DNA from: Pseudomonadota bacterium
GTDB lineage: Bacteria; Desulfobacterota; Desulfobulbia; Desulfobulbales; SURF-16
Reading direction: 5' to 3'
Length of the DNA stretch: 44,190 nt
NCBI GenBank assembly: GCA_018816555.1
Contig: JAHIVT010000061.1
Location: 1 to 44,190 of the forward strand
Position numbers and translations under genes: made by a program
In this document: in pieces, positions 1 to 9,026 of the stretch
Layout: the number at the start of each line of letters is the position of its first letter
How positions within the stretch are numbered: the stretch's first letter is position 1
The notes under the pieces: generated by a model
What the model was told of the DNA's origin: nothing
Seen by the model: the letters and a program-made list of their open reading frames with translations, nothing else
Databases searched by the model: none

Positions 1-282
1 GGATTCCAGGAAAGTGGAAACAAGATAAGTAATGTAACGAGTATAATTTTATACAAAAGCGGAATGCAACCACTCAGCCTTAAGTTGCCAAGCTAAACCT
101 CAATTAAGTTGGAATATGCCTTTACTTGAAACTACTACTATGTATTTAAATTTGGCAGCGCAGACTAATTACCTTATTTAGTGGGAAAAGCGACATTTTT
201 TGTTTAATTGCTTCAAGAAGCAAGGAGTCTTAAAGAAGGCTGTTTCAATTTCTTTCCATTTTTTCTTCTCACTCCCCCCAAC

Positions 283-2487
283 TCAGCAGAACAGCGAACC
301 GATCTGGAAAACCAGGGTGGCCAGAAGAAAGGCGAAAACGGTGTTGAAGATCATGGAAAAGGCCCCCCATTTCCAGGAACCGGCCTCACGGCTGATACAG
401 ATGACCGTGACAAAACAGGGGGCATAGTAAGAAATAAAGAGAAGAACACTCAGGGCCTTCACCGGGTTCCAGCCAGGATCCGCCCCCAGGGTCTTGGCCA
501 GCGAACCGCTCTCCTCCTGGTTGTCGCCTCCCAGGGAGTATGCTGTGCCGAGGGTGGAAAGGATCACCTCTTTTGCCGCCACCCCGCCGATGAGGGCGAT
601 GTTGGTCCGCCAGTCGAAACCGGCCAGGAAACTGACGCTTTCCAGGGCAATGCCGATACGGCCGGCAACCGAATGGCGTAAAGCCATCCCGGATTCTGCC
701 CGGTCTATGGCGGCCAGCAGGCGGCTCCGCTCCGCCGCCTCTTCCTGGGAGATGGTCATGTTGCTGCCGGCAACAATCATAGCCGGATAGGCAACCTCAA
801 CCTCCTGCCGCTGTTGGGTAAAATTTTCCTTATCCTTGGCTGGCAGGCCGGGATAGGTCATCATGGCCCAGATGATGATGGAAATGCCCAATATCACCGT
901 GCCGGCCTTTTTGATGTACTGCCAGGTTTTTTCCCAGGTATGAATGAAGAGTCCTTTCAAGGTGGGGAAACGGTAAGGAGGAAGCTCCAACACAAAAGGG
1001 GTACTCTCGCCTTTCAGCACGGTAACCCTCAGCAGCTTTGCCAGCACCAGAGCCACGGTCCAGGAGAGGATGGTAAAGAAGAACATATATTGCGCCTTAT
1101 TCTCGGAAAAAAAGGCGCCGATGAAAAGGGCCAGCACCGGCAGCTTGGCCCCGCAGTTCATGAAGGGCGCAGTCAGCAGGGTAGCCATCCTCTCCTTGGG
1201 TGAGCGCAGGGTGCGGGTGGCCATGACTCCGGGCACGGCACACCCCCCGGCAATGCCGCCGGACAGGATATAGGCCATTACCGAACTGCCGTTCAGGCCG
1301 AATATCCTGAAAATCCGGTCCAACATGAAGGCGACCCTGGCCAGATAGCCCGTATCTTCGAGAATGGCAATGCCGAAAAACATGAACATGATGAGCGGTA
1401 CAAAGCCGAGCACCCCGCCCACGCCGTCAATTATACCGGAAACGACCAGGGATTTCAGCTGCCCGTCCGGCAGCAAGTGATCCGCCATCAGGGCCAGCTG
1501 GCCGAACAGACTTTCCAGCCAGGCGACCGGAAGCTCACTGTAATTAAAAGTAAAGGTATAAAGGGCGAACAGGACAAGGCCCATAAAAAGAGGGCCAAGG
1601 AAGCGGTTGGTCAGCACCTTGTCGATGCGGTCGGAGGTATAGAGCCTGTCCTTGTCATACTTGTGGGAAATAACCCCCCTCTGCAGGATGCCCTTAATAT
1701 ACCCATAGCGGTGATCAGCCACCATGGCCTCGGGATAGGTCTCCATGGTTTCCCGGAGATGGCGGGCAACAGCCTCAACCTCCTTCTCCAGTACGGCGGA
1801 CAAAACGGCATTTTCCTTTCTACCCCGATCAATAATCTGCTGATCATTTTCCAGGTATTTGATGGCAACCCAGCGCCCGGGATAGGTATCGGTCAGAAAA
1901 TTACCACTGGTAATTTTCTCTTCCAGATCAAGCAGAGTGGAATCGATATCCTCTCCGTAGGAAATAGGCTTGGGGTTCCACTCCTTTTTTTTGGCTGCCT
2001 GGCGGACGGTTTCCTCCATGAGTTTCTGGGTGCCGAATCCGGTGCGGGCAATAATCGGCACCACCGGCACCCCGAGGTATTCGGCCAGCCGGTCTTCCTT
2101 GATCTCGATACCCCGGTCACGGGCCGCATCAATCATGTTGAGGGCAATGACAACAGGAATGCCCAGTTCAAAAAACTGGGTGGTCAGGTAGAGATTTCTT
2201 TCCAGATTAGCGGCATCAATGATATTGACGATGACCTGGGGTTTTTCAAAGATGAGAAAATCCCGTGCCACCACCTCCTCTTCGGAATAGGCGGTGAGGG
2301 AATAGGTGCCCGGCAGATCGACAATATTGATTTTCGTGTGCTCAAGCCGGTAAACACCCTCTTTTTTTTCAACCGTTACCCCGGGATAATTCCCCACATG
2401 CTGGCGGGAGCCGGTCAGGGCATTGAAAAGGGTTGTTTTGCCGGAATTGGGATTGCCGGCCAGGGCTATTCTAAATTCTGCAGTCAT
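283..2487 (-). CDS. feoB: Ferrous iron transporter FeoB
   Basis: Inner-membrane GTP-dependent Fe(II) uptake protein, 734 aa, the normal length for FeoB. The N-terminal G domain shows G1 GNPNSGKTT (residues 11-19), a GNYPGVTVE switch region, DLPGTYSL (G3) and NMID (G4). A cytosolic spacer is followed by the polytopic membrane half with the typical Gate motifs SGGIAGGCAVPGV and FMNCGAKLPV, then SYYAPCFVTV near the C-terminus. The gene is last in the Feo group but is separated from feoA by 263 bp that includes a terminator, so it probably has its own promoter or depends on readthrough. The ribosome-binding site before the ATG is weak (AAAAAGATA). No downstream terminator is evident in bases 1-282, which hold no gene I can support. 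Confidence 0.97.
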   Translation of the reverse strand: MTAEFRIALAGNPNSGKTTLFNALTGSRQHVGNYPGVTVEKKEGVYRLEHTKINIVDLPGTYSLTAYSEEEVVARDFLIFEKPQVIVNIIDAANLERNLYLTTQFFELGIPVVIALNMIDAARDRGIEIKEDRLAEYLGVPVVPIIARTGFGTQKLMEETVRQAAKKKEWNPKPISYGEDIDSTLLDLEEKITSGNFLTDTYPGRWVAIKYLENDQQIIDRGRKENAVLSAVLEKEVEAVARHLRETMETYPEAMVADHRYGYIKGILQRGVISHKYDKDRLYTSDRIDKVLTNRFLGPLFMGLVLFALYTFTFNYSELPVAWLESLFGQLALMADHLLPDGQLKSLVVSGIIDGVGGVLGFVPLIMFMFFGIAILEDTGYLARVAFMLDRIFRIFGLNGSSVMAYILSGGIAGGCAVPGVMATRTLRSPKERMATLLTAPFMNCGAKLPVLALFIGAFFSENKAQYMFFFTILSWTVALVLAKLLRVTVLKGESTPFVLELPPYRFPTLKGLFIHTWEKTWQYIKKAGTVILGISIIIWAMMTYPGLPAKDKENFTQQRQEVEVAYPAMIVAGSNMTISQEEAAERSRLLAAIDRAESGMALRHSVAGRIGIALESVSFLAGFDWRTNIALIGGVAAKEVILSTLGTAYSLGGDNQEESGSLAKTLGADPGWNPVKALSVLLFISYYAPCFVTVICISREAGSWKWGAFSMIFNTVFAFLLATLVFQIGSLFC

Positions 2488-2715
2488 TATCTTTTTATTT
2501 TCTTATTGCAGGCAGGGCGAAGAGCGGACAACAGAACACCCCTTCCGGACAAAGCGGCCTATGCCACCGGATTCCAACAAAAATCATGTCTCTTCAGTTC
2601 ATGGATTACTGTATGAGTTTTTCCGGGTATTTACAGATTGCCTCCAGGGCCTTAAAACGAAAACTTCCAGACCGCCGGCGACACGACGAATAGATATCTT
2701 TTGTACCCTCAAACA

Positions 2716-2740
2716 AAAGAGGGGAACCCGTCCCCTCTTT
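2716..2740 (-). terminator. Rho-independent terminator after feoA
   Basis: Perfect 10-bp inverted repeat: AAAGAGGGGA at 2716-2725 and TCCCCTCTTT at 2731-2740, with a 5-nt loop. On the minus strand it is followed by TGTTTG, so the U-tract is moderate. It lies 11 bp past the feoA stop and so separates feoA from feoB; it may attenuate rather than stop transcription. Confidence 0.75.
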
Positions 2741-2750
2741 GCCTTGCTGT

Positions 2751-2987
2751 CTATGGTTGTACTTCCACTTCGATGAAATCAGCCTCATTGTTGCGCAGGG
2801 AGATGACACTGCCCATCACGCGCAAGGCCACAGGGTCATATAAGGGAGCCCTGCCCTGGACGGTAATTTCCGTGCCCGGCACCAGTCCCATGTCACGGAT
2901 ACGCCTGCCCAGTTCTCCATCTTTTTTCACAGCCGTAATAACACCTTTCTGATTTTTTCGCATTTTCCGCAATATCATCCGAGACAT
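2751..2987 (-). CDS. feoA: FeoA-like SH3-fold protein
   Basis: Small cytosolic protein of 78 aa that is thought to regulate FeoB. The body reads RIRDMGLVPGTEITVQGRAPLYDPVALRVMGSVISLR in overlapping pieces: the DMGLVPGTEI and LYDPVALRVMG segments are diagnostic of FeoA. The open frame extends 30 codons further upstream, but I chose the ATG at 2987 because GGAGGGTGAG stands directly before it. The upstream gene stops at 2992, only 4 bp away, so the two are translationally close. Downstream there is a hairpin terminator and then feoB. Confidence 0.93.
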   Translation of the reverse strand: MSRMILRKMRKNQKGVITAVKKDGELGRRIRDMGLVPGTEITVQGRAPLYDPVALRVMGSVISLRNNEADFIEVEVQP

Positions 2988-2991
2988 ACTC

Positions 2992-3240
2992 TCACCCTCC
3001 TGAACATTTACATCCCGAACAATTATATTGATGAACCGTCTTCCCGCCGCTGTTCCCGCAGCAAGTTGAGCTTTCATTGGTAGACGAAACCGTCATACCC
3101 GTGTCACCTTTCTTGCCATCACTCTCCTGGCAGTCACATGAGCAGCCGGAACAGCCGGCACCGAAGAAAAATCTTCTTATCAGAAAAACGGCGGCAACCG
3201 CTACAATAAAAATCACTAACCCCGTATCAAAAAATTGCAT
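2992..3240 (-). CDS. FeoB-associated Cys-rich membrane protein
   Basis: Protein of 82 aa with one N-terminal membrane segment (about residues 6-22), then RRFFFG and a cysteine-rich tail: C30, C33, C35, C37, C60, C61, C74, C77 and C79, many in CxxCxC spacing. This matches the FeoB-associated Cys-rich family, small single-pass proteins found in feo operons and presumed to handle Fe(II) or form an iron-sulfur-type site. The ATG at 3240 is preferred over one 13 codons upstream because GCAGGGTGAT precedes it. It is the first gene of the Feo transcript. Confidence 0.85.
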   Translation of the reverse strand: MQFFDTGLVIFIVAVAAVFLIRRFFFGAGCSGCSCDCQESDGKKGDTGMTVSSTNESSTCCGNSGGKTVHQYNCSGCKCSGG

Positions 3241-3281
3241 TTTATCACCCTGCAACAATATATTAAGCAACCAAAACAAAA

Positions 3282-3295
3282 TTAGACGAACCTAA
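3282..3295 (-). promoter_or_regulatory. Possible DtxR/IdeR-type operator before Feo genes
   Basis: On the minus strand this reads TTAGGTTCGTCTAA, with TTAG/CTAA arms, and resembles half of the DtxR-family consensus TTAGGTTAGCCTAA. It lies about 42 bp upstream of the Cys-rich Feo gene, near an AT-rich TAATAT that could be a -10. The match is partial and the assignment is inference; no Fur-like GATAATGATAATC was seen. Confidence 0.3.
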
Positions 3296-3468
3296 ATTTC
3301 ACCATGTTTAAAAATTAATGAATACCCGCCCGCCTGTCAATGCTTTTTCATTATTTTTCTTCACAGAGAACATCTCCTCGAACCGGTATTGCCGCCGGAG
3401 CATGCACAAATGATCTGCCGCCCCACCCGGTGCAGATCGGAACTTTCGCGCTATCACAGCGATTACCT

Positions 3469-3732
3469 TTACTTTTCGGTGGTTGTCCTGAAAATCCTGT
3501 GATAACTCTCGCTTCGGCGGCATTCGAGCAGGATACAGGTTGCCAGGACAAGATGGATCAGCATGAACAGCTTGACGGGGAGGGTTAGAACATCACGATA
3601 CAGCAGGGCGATTATCACGTCCACCCAGATGGTGACCACGGTCACCAGCCGAAGAGGGGCAACATATTTTAAACAGATGACCGATCGTGTTCCGGCCCTT
3701 GTTATTGGCAGTAATCTCCGACAGCATCCCAT
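3469..3732 (-). CDS. Small two-helix membrane protein, unknown
   Basis: Predicted 87-aa protein. After a basic N-terminus (MGCCRRLLPITRAGTR) there are two hydrophobic stretches, about residues 28-45 (RLVTVVTIWVDVIIALLY) and 50-69 (TLPVKLFMLIHLVLATCILL), then a basic tail. A good ribosome-binding site (AGGGAGG, 6 bp before the ATG) argues that it is real. I do not recognise the family. It lies alone between the Feo group and the cytochrome c maturation pair, on the same strand, with 75 bp to the latter. It could be a chance open frame; the hydrophobic pattern and the ribosome-binding site are the only support. Confidence 0.5.
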   Translation of the reverse strand: MGCCRRLLPITRAGTRSVICLKYVAPLRLVTVVTIWVDVIIALLYRDVLTLPVKLFMLIHLVLATCILLECRRSESYHRIFRTTTEK

Positions 3733-3807
3733 GCCATCCTCCCTGAAAGACTGAGTTCTATCTTATTAGACAACCAGCTGAGATGACCGGTTCCGCCAAT
3801 CTCCCTC

Positions 3808-4425
3808 TCAACCTTTCCTTATTGAGCTGACAAGCTGCACGACATTCTGAGAATAAAAACAAAAAATCATGCCCAGCACCACCGCCCCGGTGGTGATCCA
3901 GAAGAGAATGAGATGAAGGGACTGATGCTGATAAAAAAAGAGATCAAGAACAAAAAGAATCATCCCAAGATGAATAAGAGATGAACCAAGACGGACCCAG
4001 TAGCCGCTTTTTTCAAAATGAAGCAACTGACTGCCGCCCACGGCCAGCACGAGCACGACAAGCTGCAGCATGAGCGAGGCGGCAAGCACCAGCACCAACC
4101 CTGTCTTGACCCCGAACCACAGAGAAACCCCTCCCGCAATAAGTGCCAGCACAATGGCAAAACGATTCAGCCAGGCTGCGGGCAGAAGCCGTTTGGGGAC
4201 GCATATTCCCAACAGCAGAATCAGGGCGATGATAAAAGGCGCAATCACACTGTTCATCCGGTTCATATAGGCCAGCTTTTCTGTCGGAGCAAGCTGCTGG
4301 ATCTGGGCGAGCTTGAAGTAAAACATACCATAGATACAGATTGTCGAAATGACAAAGAGCACGGCAACCGTTGACAGCAAGAGATAAAAATCCAGGGAGC
4401 CTTTTTTCTTCATAACCAGCCTCAT
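3808..4425 (-). CDS. Polytopic membrane protein next to ccsA
   Basis: 205 aa with about six predicted membrane helices (near residues 14-36, 58-76, 88-104, 107-130, 145-162 and 170-190) and little outside them. Its start overlaps the ccsA-like stop by 4 bp (ATGA), so translation is coupled. Cytochrome c maturation system II pairs CcsA with CcsB/ResB; this protein is far too short for ResB and shows no ResB motif, so it is an unrecognised partner. A histidine pair in the last helices (YQHQSLHLIL) could contact haem, but that is speculation. No motif gives a function; the operon position suggests a role in haem delivery or c-type cytochrome assembly. Confidence 0.8.
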   Translation of the reverse strand: MRLVMKKKGSLDFYLLLSTVAVLFVISTICIYGMFYFKLAQIQQLAPTEKLAYMNRMNSVIAPFIIALILLLGICVPKRLLPAAWLNRFAIVLALIAGGVSLWFGVKTGLVLVLAASLMLQLVVLVLAVGGSQLLHFEKSGYWVRLGSSLIHLGMILFVLDLFFYQHQSLHLILFWITTGAVVLGMIFCFYSQNVVQLVSSIRKG

Positions 4426-5456
4426 CCAACGAAGGTGTGTTCGCCCGGGAAAAAGAACGAACTGAGGAAAGTAAAGATCATGGCCAGAAAGCAGACAACG
4501 CCGAGAAGAGAGGTAAAATACAACATGGCGGGCTTATTGGCATAAAGCCTCGTATGCAGATAGGTGCTGTAGATTGCCCACATCATGATTGAACTGCAGA
4601 TTTTCGGGTCCCACCACCAGTTCGGCCCCCAGGCTTTGAGCGCCCAAGGGTAGCCCAGCAGCATTCCCAGGGTGAGAAGGAAATAACCGAGTTTGGCAAA
4701 ATCATAGCCCAGTATTTCTATGTCAAGATCACGCTTGACCAGCATAAACACTGAAGCTGCAAAGGTCATGGTAATGCAGGCGTAGGAGAGAAACAGCAGC
4801 GGCGGATGAAACCACATATACTGGGCATTGTAATAAAAAACCATTCTGGGATACAGGCGCATGAAAAATCCGAAGCGTTGCCCGTCCGCCATGTTCGCCG
4901 TAAACCAGGGCGCAACCTCGCCGAAGAATTTGGGCAGCGGCGCCAGGAAGGGATCAGCCTGAAAAAACAGGATGCAAACCTGCAGGGCCAGCAGCAGATG
5001 CAGTGCCGCGCGGAACCGGTGGTTTTTAAGCCGCAGATGGCCGATAAGCGCCATGACGGCATAGCACATGAACCAGAAATAATATTTCTCGTTTTCAAGC
5101 CAGAGGGGCAGCATATACCGGGGAGGTGCATCCAGCCGATATAAGGGTAGGCCATATTCCGCTCCCTGGTTCATGGCGGTGAGCTGTTGATTGAGCATTT
5201 CGGCAAACGGCGGCGGCAGTTCAAGGGCAATCCGCTCATATATCTGATAATGAAACCAGCAGATCCCCAGAAAACCGGCAACGAAAAGCAGAACGACCAC
5301 GGCCAGCAAAAAAGAGGTTGCCCGCGGCAACAGCGGTGCAGACCGGCAGAGGTTGTTCGCTCCGGAAAGGCCGAGCAGGCCGGCAAAGACCAGCAGAACC
5401 AGGAGCAGCCCGTGACCGGTTTGACTGTAAGATGCGAGAGGTAAAAGGAGTTCCAT
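4422..5456 (-). CDS. CcsA/CcmF-type cytochrome c assembly protein
   Basis: 344-aa inner-membrane protein of the haem-handling family (cytochrome c assembly domain). The tryptophan-rich haem-binding loop is seen as WGPNWWWDPK at residues 276-285, and a second family signature, HPPLLFLSY, lies upstream at the start of a helix. Such proteins hold haem at the periplasmic face and help attach it to CXXCH apocytochromes. The ATG at 5456 is used: GCAGGA stands 7 bp before it, whereas the longer frame to 5489 has no ribosome-binding site. The gene is followed with 4-bp overlap by a six-helix protein. A c-type apocytochrome substrate with CVSCH is encoded at 37433 in this window. Confidence 0.85.
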   Translation of the reverse strand: MELLLPLASYSQTGHGLLLVLLVFAGLLGLSGANNLCRSAPLLPRATSFLLAVVVLLFVAGFLGICWFHYQIYERIALELPPPFAEMLNQQLTAMNQGAEYGLPLYRLDAPPRYMLPLWLENEKYYFWFMCYAVMALIGHLRLKNHRFRAALHLLLALQVCILFFQADPFLAPLPKFFGEVAPWFTANMADGQRFGFFMRLYPRMVFYYNAQYMWFHPPLLFLSYACITMTFAASVFMLVKRDLDIEILGYDFAKLGYFLLTLGMLLGYPWALKAWGPNWWWDPKICSSIMMWAIYSTYLHTRLYANKPAMLYFTSLLGVVCFLAMIFTFLSSFFFPGEHTFVG

Positions 5457-5699
5457 ACATTTTCCTGCAAGGGATTTTGCTCTTAACAATTCAATTTACT
5501 GACCATATCGCAACTCTGCTTGAAAGTCCATCCCACTCTTGGGTGGGCCGGCCCGCATCAGTCAGGAGGGGAATCTTTCTCCCGGCCAATTATACGCAAG
5601 GATTGCCGGCAAGGCAGTAATTGCCGTTGTGACTTTGTCCGACTTCCATTATTATCTATACGATGTTTAAGATAATATCCCTGCGGAAACGGAGACAGG

Positions 5700-6932
5700 A
5701 TGAATTTACAAGGGGAGTTTGAAGGCTCTTTTCTGACCAGTATCCTTCAACTGTTATGTGATGACCAGAACACCGGCATTCTGCAGGTATCCTGCGGCAG
5801 AAAAGAGTGCCAGGTCATGTTCAAAGAAGGGACAATTGTCTATGCCCAAAGCTCCCAGAAAAGGGCACGCCTTGGCGCCCTGTTGCGCAGAGATGGCCTT
5901 ATCTCCGCCGTGCAACTGAAAGATGCGGTGCATGCCCTGGAGAATAACAACGACTCCATCGGCAAAATCCTGCTGAACAAGGAGTACATTACCCGGGATG
6001 TGCTGCAGGAATACAGCCAGAAACAGGTTGAGGAAATCCTCTACAGTATTCTCTTCTGGAAAAAAGGCAGATTTGAATACACGGACAGTCAAATCAAGTT
6101 AGACGGCAAAATCATCACCCGCCTCAACCCCATGAAGCTGATACTGGAGGCCTCACGCCGCATTGATGAAATGTCCCTGCTGACCGCCATGATCACCAGC
6201 GATGAGTTTGTCTATAAAATGGCAGGCAGCCCAAAAAAAGGCGTGGAGGAATTCAATTTCAGCAGCACGGAACAGCATATCCTCAGCCTGATTCATGAAA
6301 CACGAACAGTAAGGGATATCATCAACCAAAGCAGTTACGATGAATTCACCGTTTACAAAACCCTTTATTCGCTGATCTCCTCCGGCCTGATTGAAAACTC
6401 CCGGGGAGAAAATGCCGACGACGACGAGATTAGCTTCAATTTTATTCTATCAATCTACACAGATATCCTGAAGGTTATCACCCGGACCCTTGCCGAGCAT
6501 TCCGGGCAGCGAATAAACCTTCTCATCAGAAAGGCGCAAGAAAATCTGCCCAGAGCCCAGGCAAAGGTGCTGCAGGACTTTCACCTGAGCAGTGCGGCTG
6601 CCGTTAACCGCAAGGCAGTCACCGCCTCCTGCCGGAAAGCAGGCGGTGCAAGAGTGCGGCAGTGCCTGCTGCTCATTGACAGCTTTAACGGTCTCTGCCA
6701 TATCCTGCTTTCACAAACCATTCCCCTGGTTGCCCAGAATGAAGTCTATGATATTATCCAGGAAATTGATAAAGTTCTCGAATATGTGCAGAGATATCCA
6801 AAGAATTCAGTAGAAAAAGACAAAATAATCAGTGACATGAAAAATGTGCTCAATGACACCATCAAGCAGGTACGGTTTACCCCCGGCAAAACAAAGAACT
6901 TGGGTTTTCTTTCCCTGTTCAAAAAAAAATAA
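5700..6932 (+). CDS. PATAN/DUF4388-domain regulatory protein
   Basis: 410 aa. The N-terminus (MNLQGEFEGSFLTSILQLL, then ILQVSCGRKECQVMFKEGTIVYAQS) is the DUF4388/PATAN fold, found in signalling proteins of delta-proteobacteria and cyanobacteria. Residues about 55-130 continue with the GALLRRDGLIS...IGKILLNKEYIT pattern, and about 190-235 resemble a winged helix (EQHILSLIHETRTVRDIINQ). The C-terminal third is helical with no recognised domain. The ATG follows GGAGACAGG. The gene stands alone, divergent from the ccsA pair and 387 bp upstream of a sensor kinase on the same strand, which suggests a signalling role. Its partner is not visible. Confidence 0.85.
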   Translation: MNLQGEFEGSFLTSILQLLCDDQNTGILQVSCGRKECQVMFKEGTIVYAQSSQKRARLGALLRRDGLISAVQLKDAVHALENNNDSIGKILLNKEYITRDVLQEYSQKQVEEILYSILFWKKGRFEYTDSQIKLDGKIITRLNPMKLILEASRRIDEMSLLTAMITSDEFVYKMAGSPKKGVEEFNFSSTEQHILSLIHETRTVRDIINQSSYDEFTVYKTLYSLISSGLIENSRGENADDDEISFNFILSIYTDILKVITRTLAEHSGQRINLLIRKAQENLPRAQAKVLQDFHLSSAAAVNRKAVTASCRKAGGARVRQCLLLIDSFNGLCHILLSQTIPLVAQNEVYDIIQEIDKVLEYVQRYPKNSVEKDKIISDMKNVLNDTIKQVRFTPGKTKNLGFLSLFKKK

Positions 6933-7319
6933 AGCATCTTCAGGCATTGCCGATCTGTTGTTGTTGCCGAAGCAACACATATTATTAAAAACCTTTTACC
7001 CTGCCGCGACCTATCAAAAGATAGCGAGAAACAAGGGCATTCCCTTCATGATTGCATATTTCATTTGACAGATCACTACGAAAAATGTGAATAATATATA
7101 TGAGTTGTGTGTTACAATGTAGCAGATCAAGAAAACAGGCAACAGCAGATTGTCTGTTTATTTTCCAGATTGGATGCTCATCATTTTAGATTTTTTTTGC
7201 TTTGATATGAAAATTCACGGGTACGGCAAACATACACCTCGTTGCGCCCGGAAATGCGGTTATACATATTCATCAGCTATCAATCTTCAGCCAAGTTTGA
7301 CTGACCCGGGACCCAGGCA
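6933..7319. other. 387-bp intergenic stretch before sensor kinase
   Basis: AT-rich and without a supported gene. TTGACA at 7065-7070 followed by AATAAT at 7090-7095 (19-bp spacing) could be a promoter for the kinase, but the spacing is long. A weak stem GTTG/CAAC near 6962-6978 lacks a U-tract, so I do not call a terminator for the upstream gene. Confidence 0.4.
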
Positions 7320-8345
7320 GTGAAAAAAAATTATATTCTCATAGGGATCTATCTTCTCATTGTGCTCTTCATGGCCAACCTGAACGCGGTGGTCGATTTT
7401 GTCCAGCACCCTGACATCCCTTACTTCGACGAAGAACATCTTATCGTCGGCGGCACCACCGGATTGCTTACCGCCATTCTCTTTGCAGCGGTTTTCATCT
7501 ACACCAACAGACTGCAGAACCAGATCGAGGCGCGCAGGAAGGCGGAGGATGAGCTCCAGCGAATCAACGAAGAACTCGATCACCGGATCAAAGAACGGAC
7601 GCAAGCCCTGGAAAAAACACATCGGCAACTGCTGCACTCCGAGAAACTGAGCGCCGTAGGCAAGCTGTCAGCCTCCATTGCCCATGAATTCAATAACCCG
7701 TTGCAGGGTATCATGAATGTCATTACCGGAGTTCATGACAGAGTACAGGCAGACGAAGAGGATGCCCTGTTGCTGGAGCTGGCTTTAAAGGAATGCCACC
7801 GGATCAAAGACCTGATCGTGCAGCTGCAGAATTTCAATCGCCCCACTACCGGCAGGATCTCCTTCATTGATCTGCATGAACTCATCGACTCCATGCTGCT
7901 GATGACCAGGGAAGATTTCAGGCTGAAAGGAATTACTGTTAAGAAAAAATATGCGGAAAACATCCCTCATATTCAGGGGGTGGATGACCTGCTCAAGCAG
8001 GTAATACTGAATCTGCTCTCCAATGCGGCTGATGCCTGTGAGGGAGGAGGAATAATCAACATCAGCACGTCAGTTCTCGATAAACAGGTCGCCTTCCGCA
8101 TTCAGGATTCCGGCAAGGGTATCAGTGCAAAGAATCTACCCCACATCTTCGAGCCTTTCTTCAGCACCAAACCCCAGGTAAAAGGGGTAGGACTCGGCCT
8201 ATCCGTGAGTTACGGCATCATTAAAAGTCACAATGGCAGGATCGAGGTAAACTCCGAAGAAGGCAAAGGCGCTGTTTTCACCGTCACCCTTCCCGTTGCC
8301 GGGTTTTCTGCTGAAAAATCTCTCAATATAATGGAGACACTCTAA
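7320..8345 (+). CDS. Membrane sensor histidine kinase (orphan)
   Basis: 341 aa with a GTG start. Two membrane helices (residues about 5-23 and 44-61) flank a short external loop of about 20 residues. Then comes a coiled coil (about 62-105), the dimerisation/phosphoacceptor box SIAHEFNNPLQG with H122, and a HATPase_c domain: N box NLLSNAADAC (N235), G1 DSGKGIS (263-269), F box FEPFFSTK, G2 GVGLGLSVSYGI. All catalytic motifs are intact. No response regulator is adjacent. The loop between helices is too short for a typical ligand domain, so sensing may be intramembrane or by a partner. The upstream ribosome-binding site is weak (CCAGGCA). Confidence 0.93.
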   Translation: MKKNYILIGIYLLIVLFMANLNAVVDFVQHPDIPYFDEEHLIVGGTTGLLTAILFAAVFIYTNRLQNQIEARRKAEDELQRINEELDHRIKERTQALEKTHRQLLHSEKLSAVGKLSASIAHEFNNPLQGIMNVITGVHDRVQADEEDALLLELALKECHRIKDLIVQLQNFNRPTTGRISFIDLHELIDSMLLMTREDFRLKGITVKKKYAENIPHIQGVDDLLKQVILNLLSNAADACEGGGIINISTSVLDKQVAFRIQDSGKGISAKNLPHIFEPFFSTKPQVKGVGLGLSVSYGIIKSHNGRIEVNSEEGKGAVFTVTLPVAGFSAEKSLNIMETL

Positions 8346-8495
8346 AGAGCTTGGCCATAAATAATTCGAACGTGCAACCAAGGCGTCTTCCTGGTAAGCG
8401 AAGCGAGACCAGGGATCCATGGATTTTCCGGGATTCCCCCTTTCGGAAGACATGATGCGCCCTTGATTGCAAACCGGAATAAGCTCTCCGGCCCG

Positions 8496-9026
8496 TCAAA
8501 GCCCCTCTCTGCCCGCCAGAAAATTCCGGTCAGCCTTGTTGACAAGATCGGGACGCGCCTCAAGCAGCAGTCGCACCGCAATTTCCGCACCGCCCTTGGT
8601 CAGCAGCAAACAGTTGGCCCAGTGGGGATGTTTATCGTGCTTCACCTTTTTTGATAATACCCGGCAGCAGGTGGCGCGGAACCGCTCACGGAACCGGTCA
8701 TGCATCTCCCTGACGATTGCCCGAAATTTCTTTTTTTTGAAGCCATCCTTCCCGTGGGGCCCCAGAAACACACCCATGGACGCCACGGCCCCGCTGAGCG
8801 CGCCGCAGGTGCAGCCCGCCCCGCCTATACCATGGCAGAAACCGGAGCCAAGCTGCAGGGCGGCCTCCGGGGAGAGATCGCCCCTAAAGCCTTGGTTGAC
8901 CGTGACGATTACCGCCTCTGAGCAGCACAGTTTATGGGTGTCATAAAAATTTGCCGCCCGCGCCACGGCAAGCTGCACCAGTTCTTCCGTCTCCTGCTCG
9001 TTTTCGCTCGTAATCTGAGCCATCAT
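8496..9026 (-). CDS. C_GCAxxG_C_C family redox protein
   Basis: 176 aa. The family pattern is clear: CC at 34-35 (HKLCCSEAV), C64 in GSGFCHGIGG, then GCTCGALSGA (C72, C74), and C120-C121 later. This family of small redox or metal-binding proteins is frequent in anaerobes. The C-terminal 35 residues (about 140-176, CLLLTKGGAEIAVRLLLEAR) extend past the core. No partner is adjacent; clpB starts its own unit upstream of the 111-bp gap that follows. The start at 9026 (MMAQ) gives 8-bp spacing to AAAAGG. The biochemical role of the family is not established. Confidence 0.88.
   Translation of the reverse strand: MMAQITSENEQETEELVQLAVARAANFYDTHKLCCSEAVIVTVNQGFRGDLSPEAALQLGSGFCHGIGGAGCTCGALSGAVASMGVFLGPHGKDGFKKKKFRAIVREMHDRFRERFRATCCRVLSKKVKHDKHPHWANCLLLTKGGAEIAVRLLLEARPDLVNKADRNFLAGREGL

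Noticed and set aside
208-223. Hairpin TTGCTTC/GAAGCAA as feoB terminator
   Set aside because: Two-base loop and no U-tract on the minus strand.
1477-2616. 379-codon plus-strand open frame opposite feoB
   Set aside because: Antisense to an unambiguous FeoB; composition reflects the reverse of its codons.
5457-5489. Upstream start for the CcsA-like gene
   Set aside because: No ribosome-binding site, whereas the ATG at 5456 has one.
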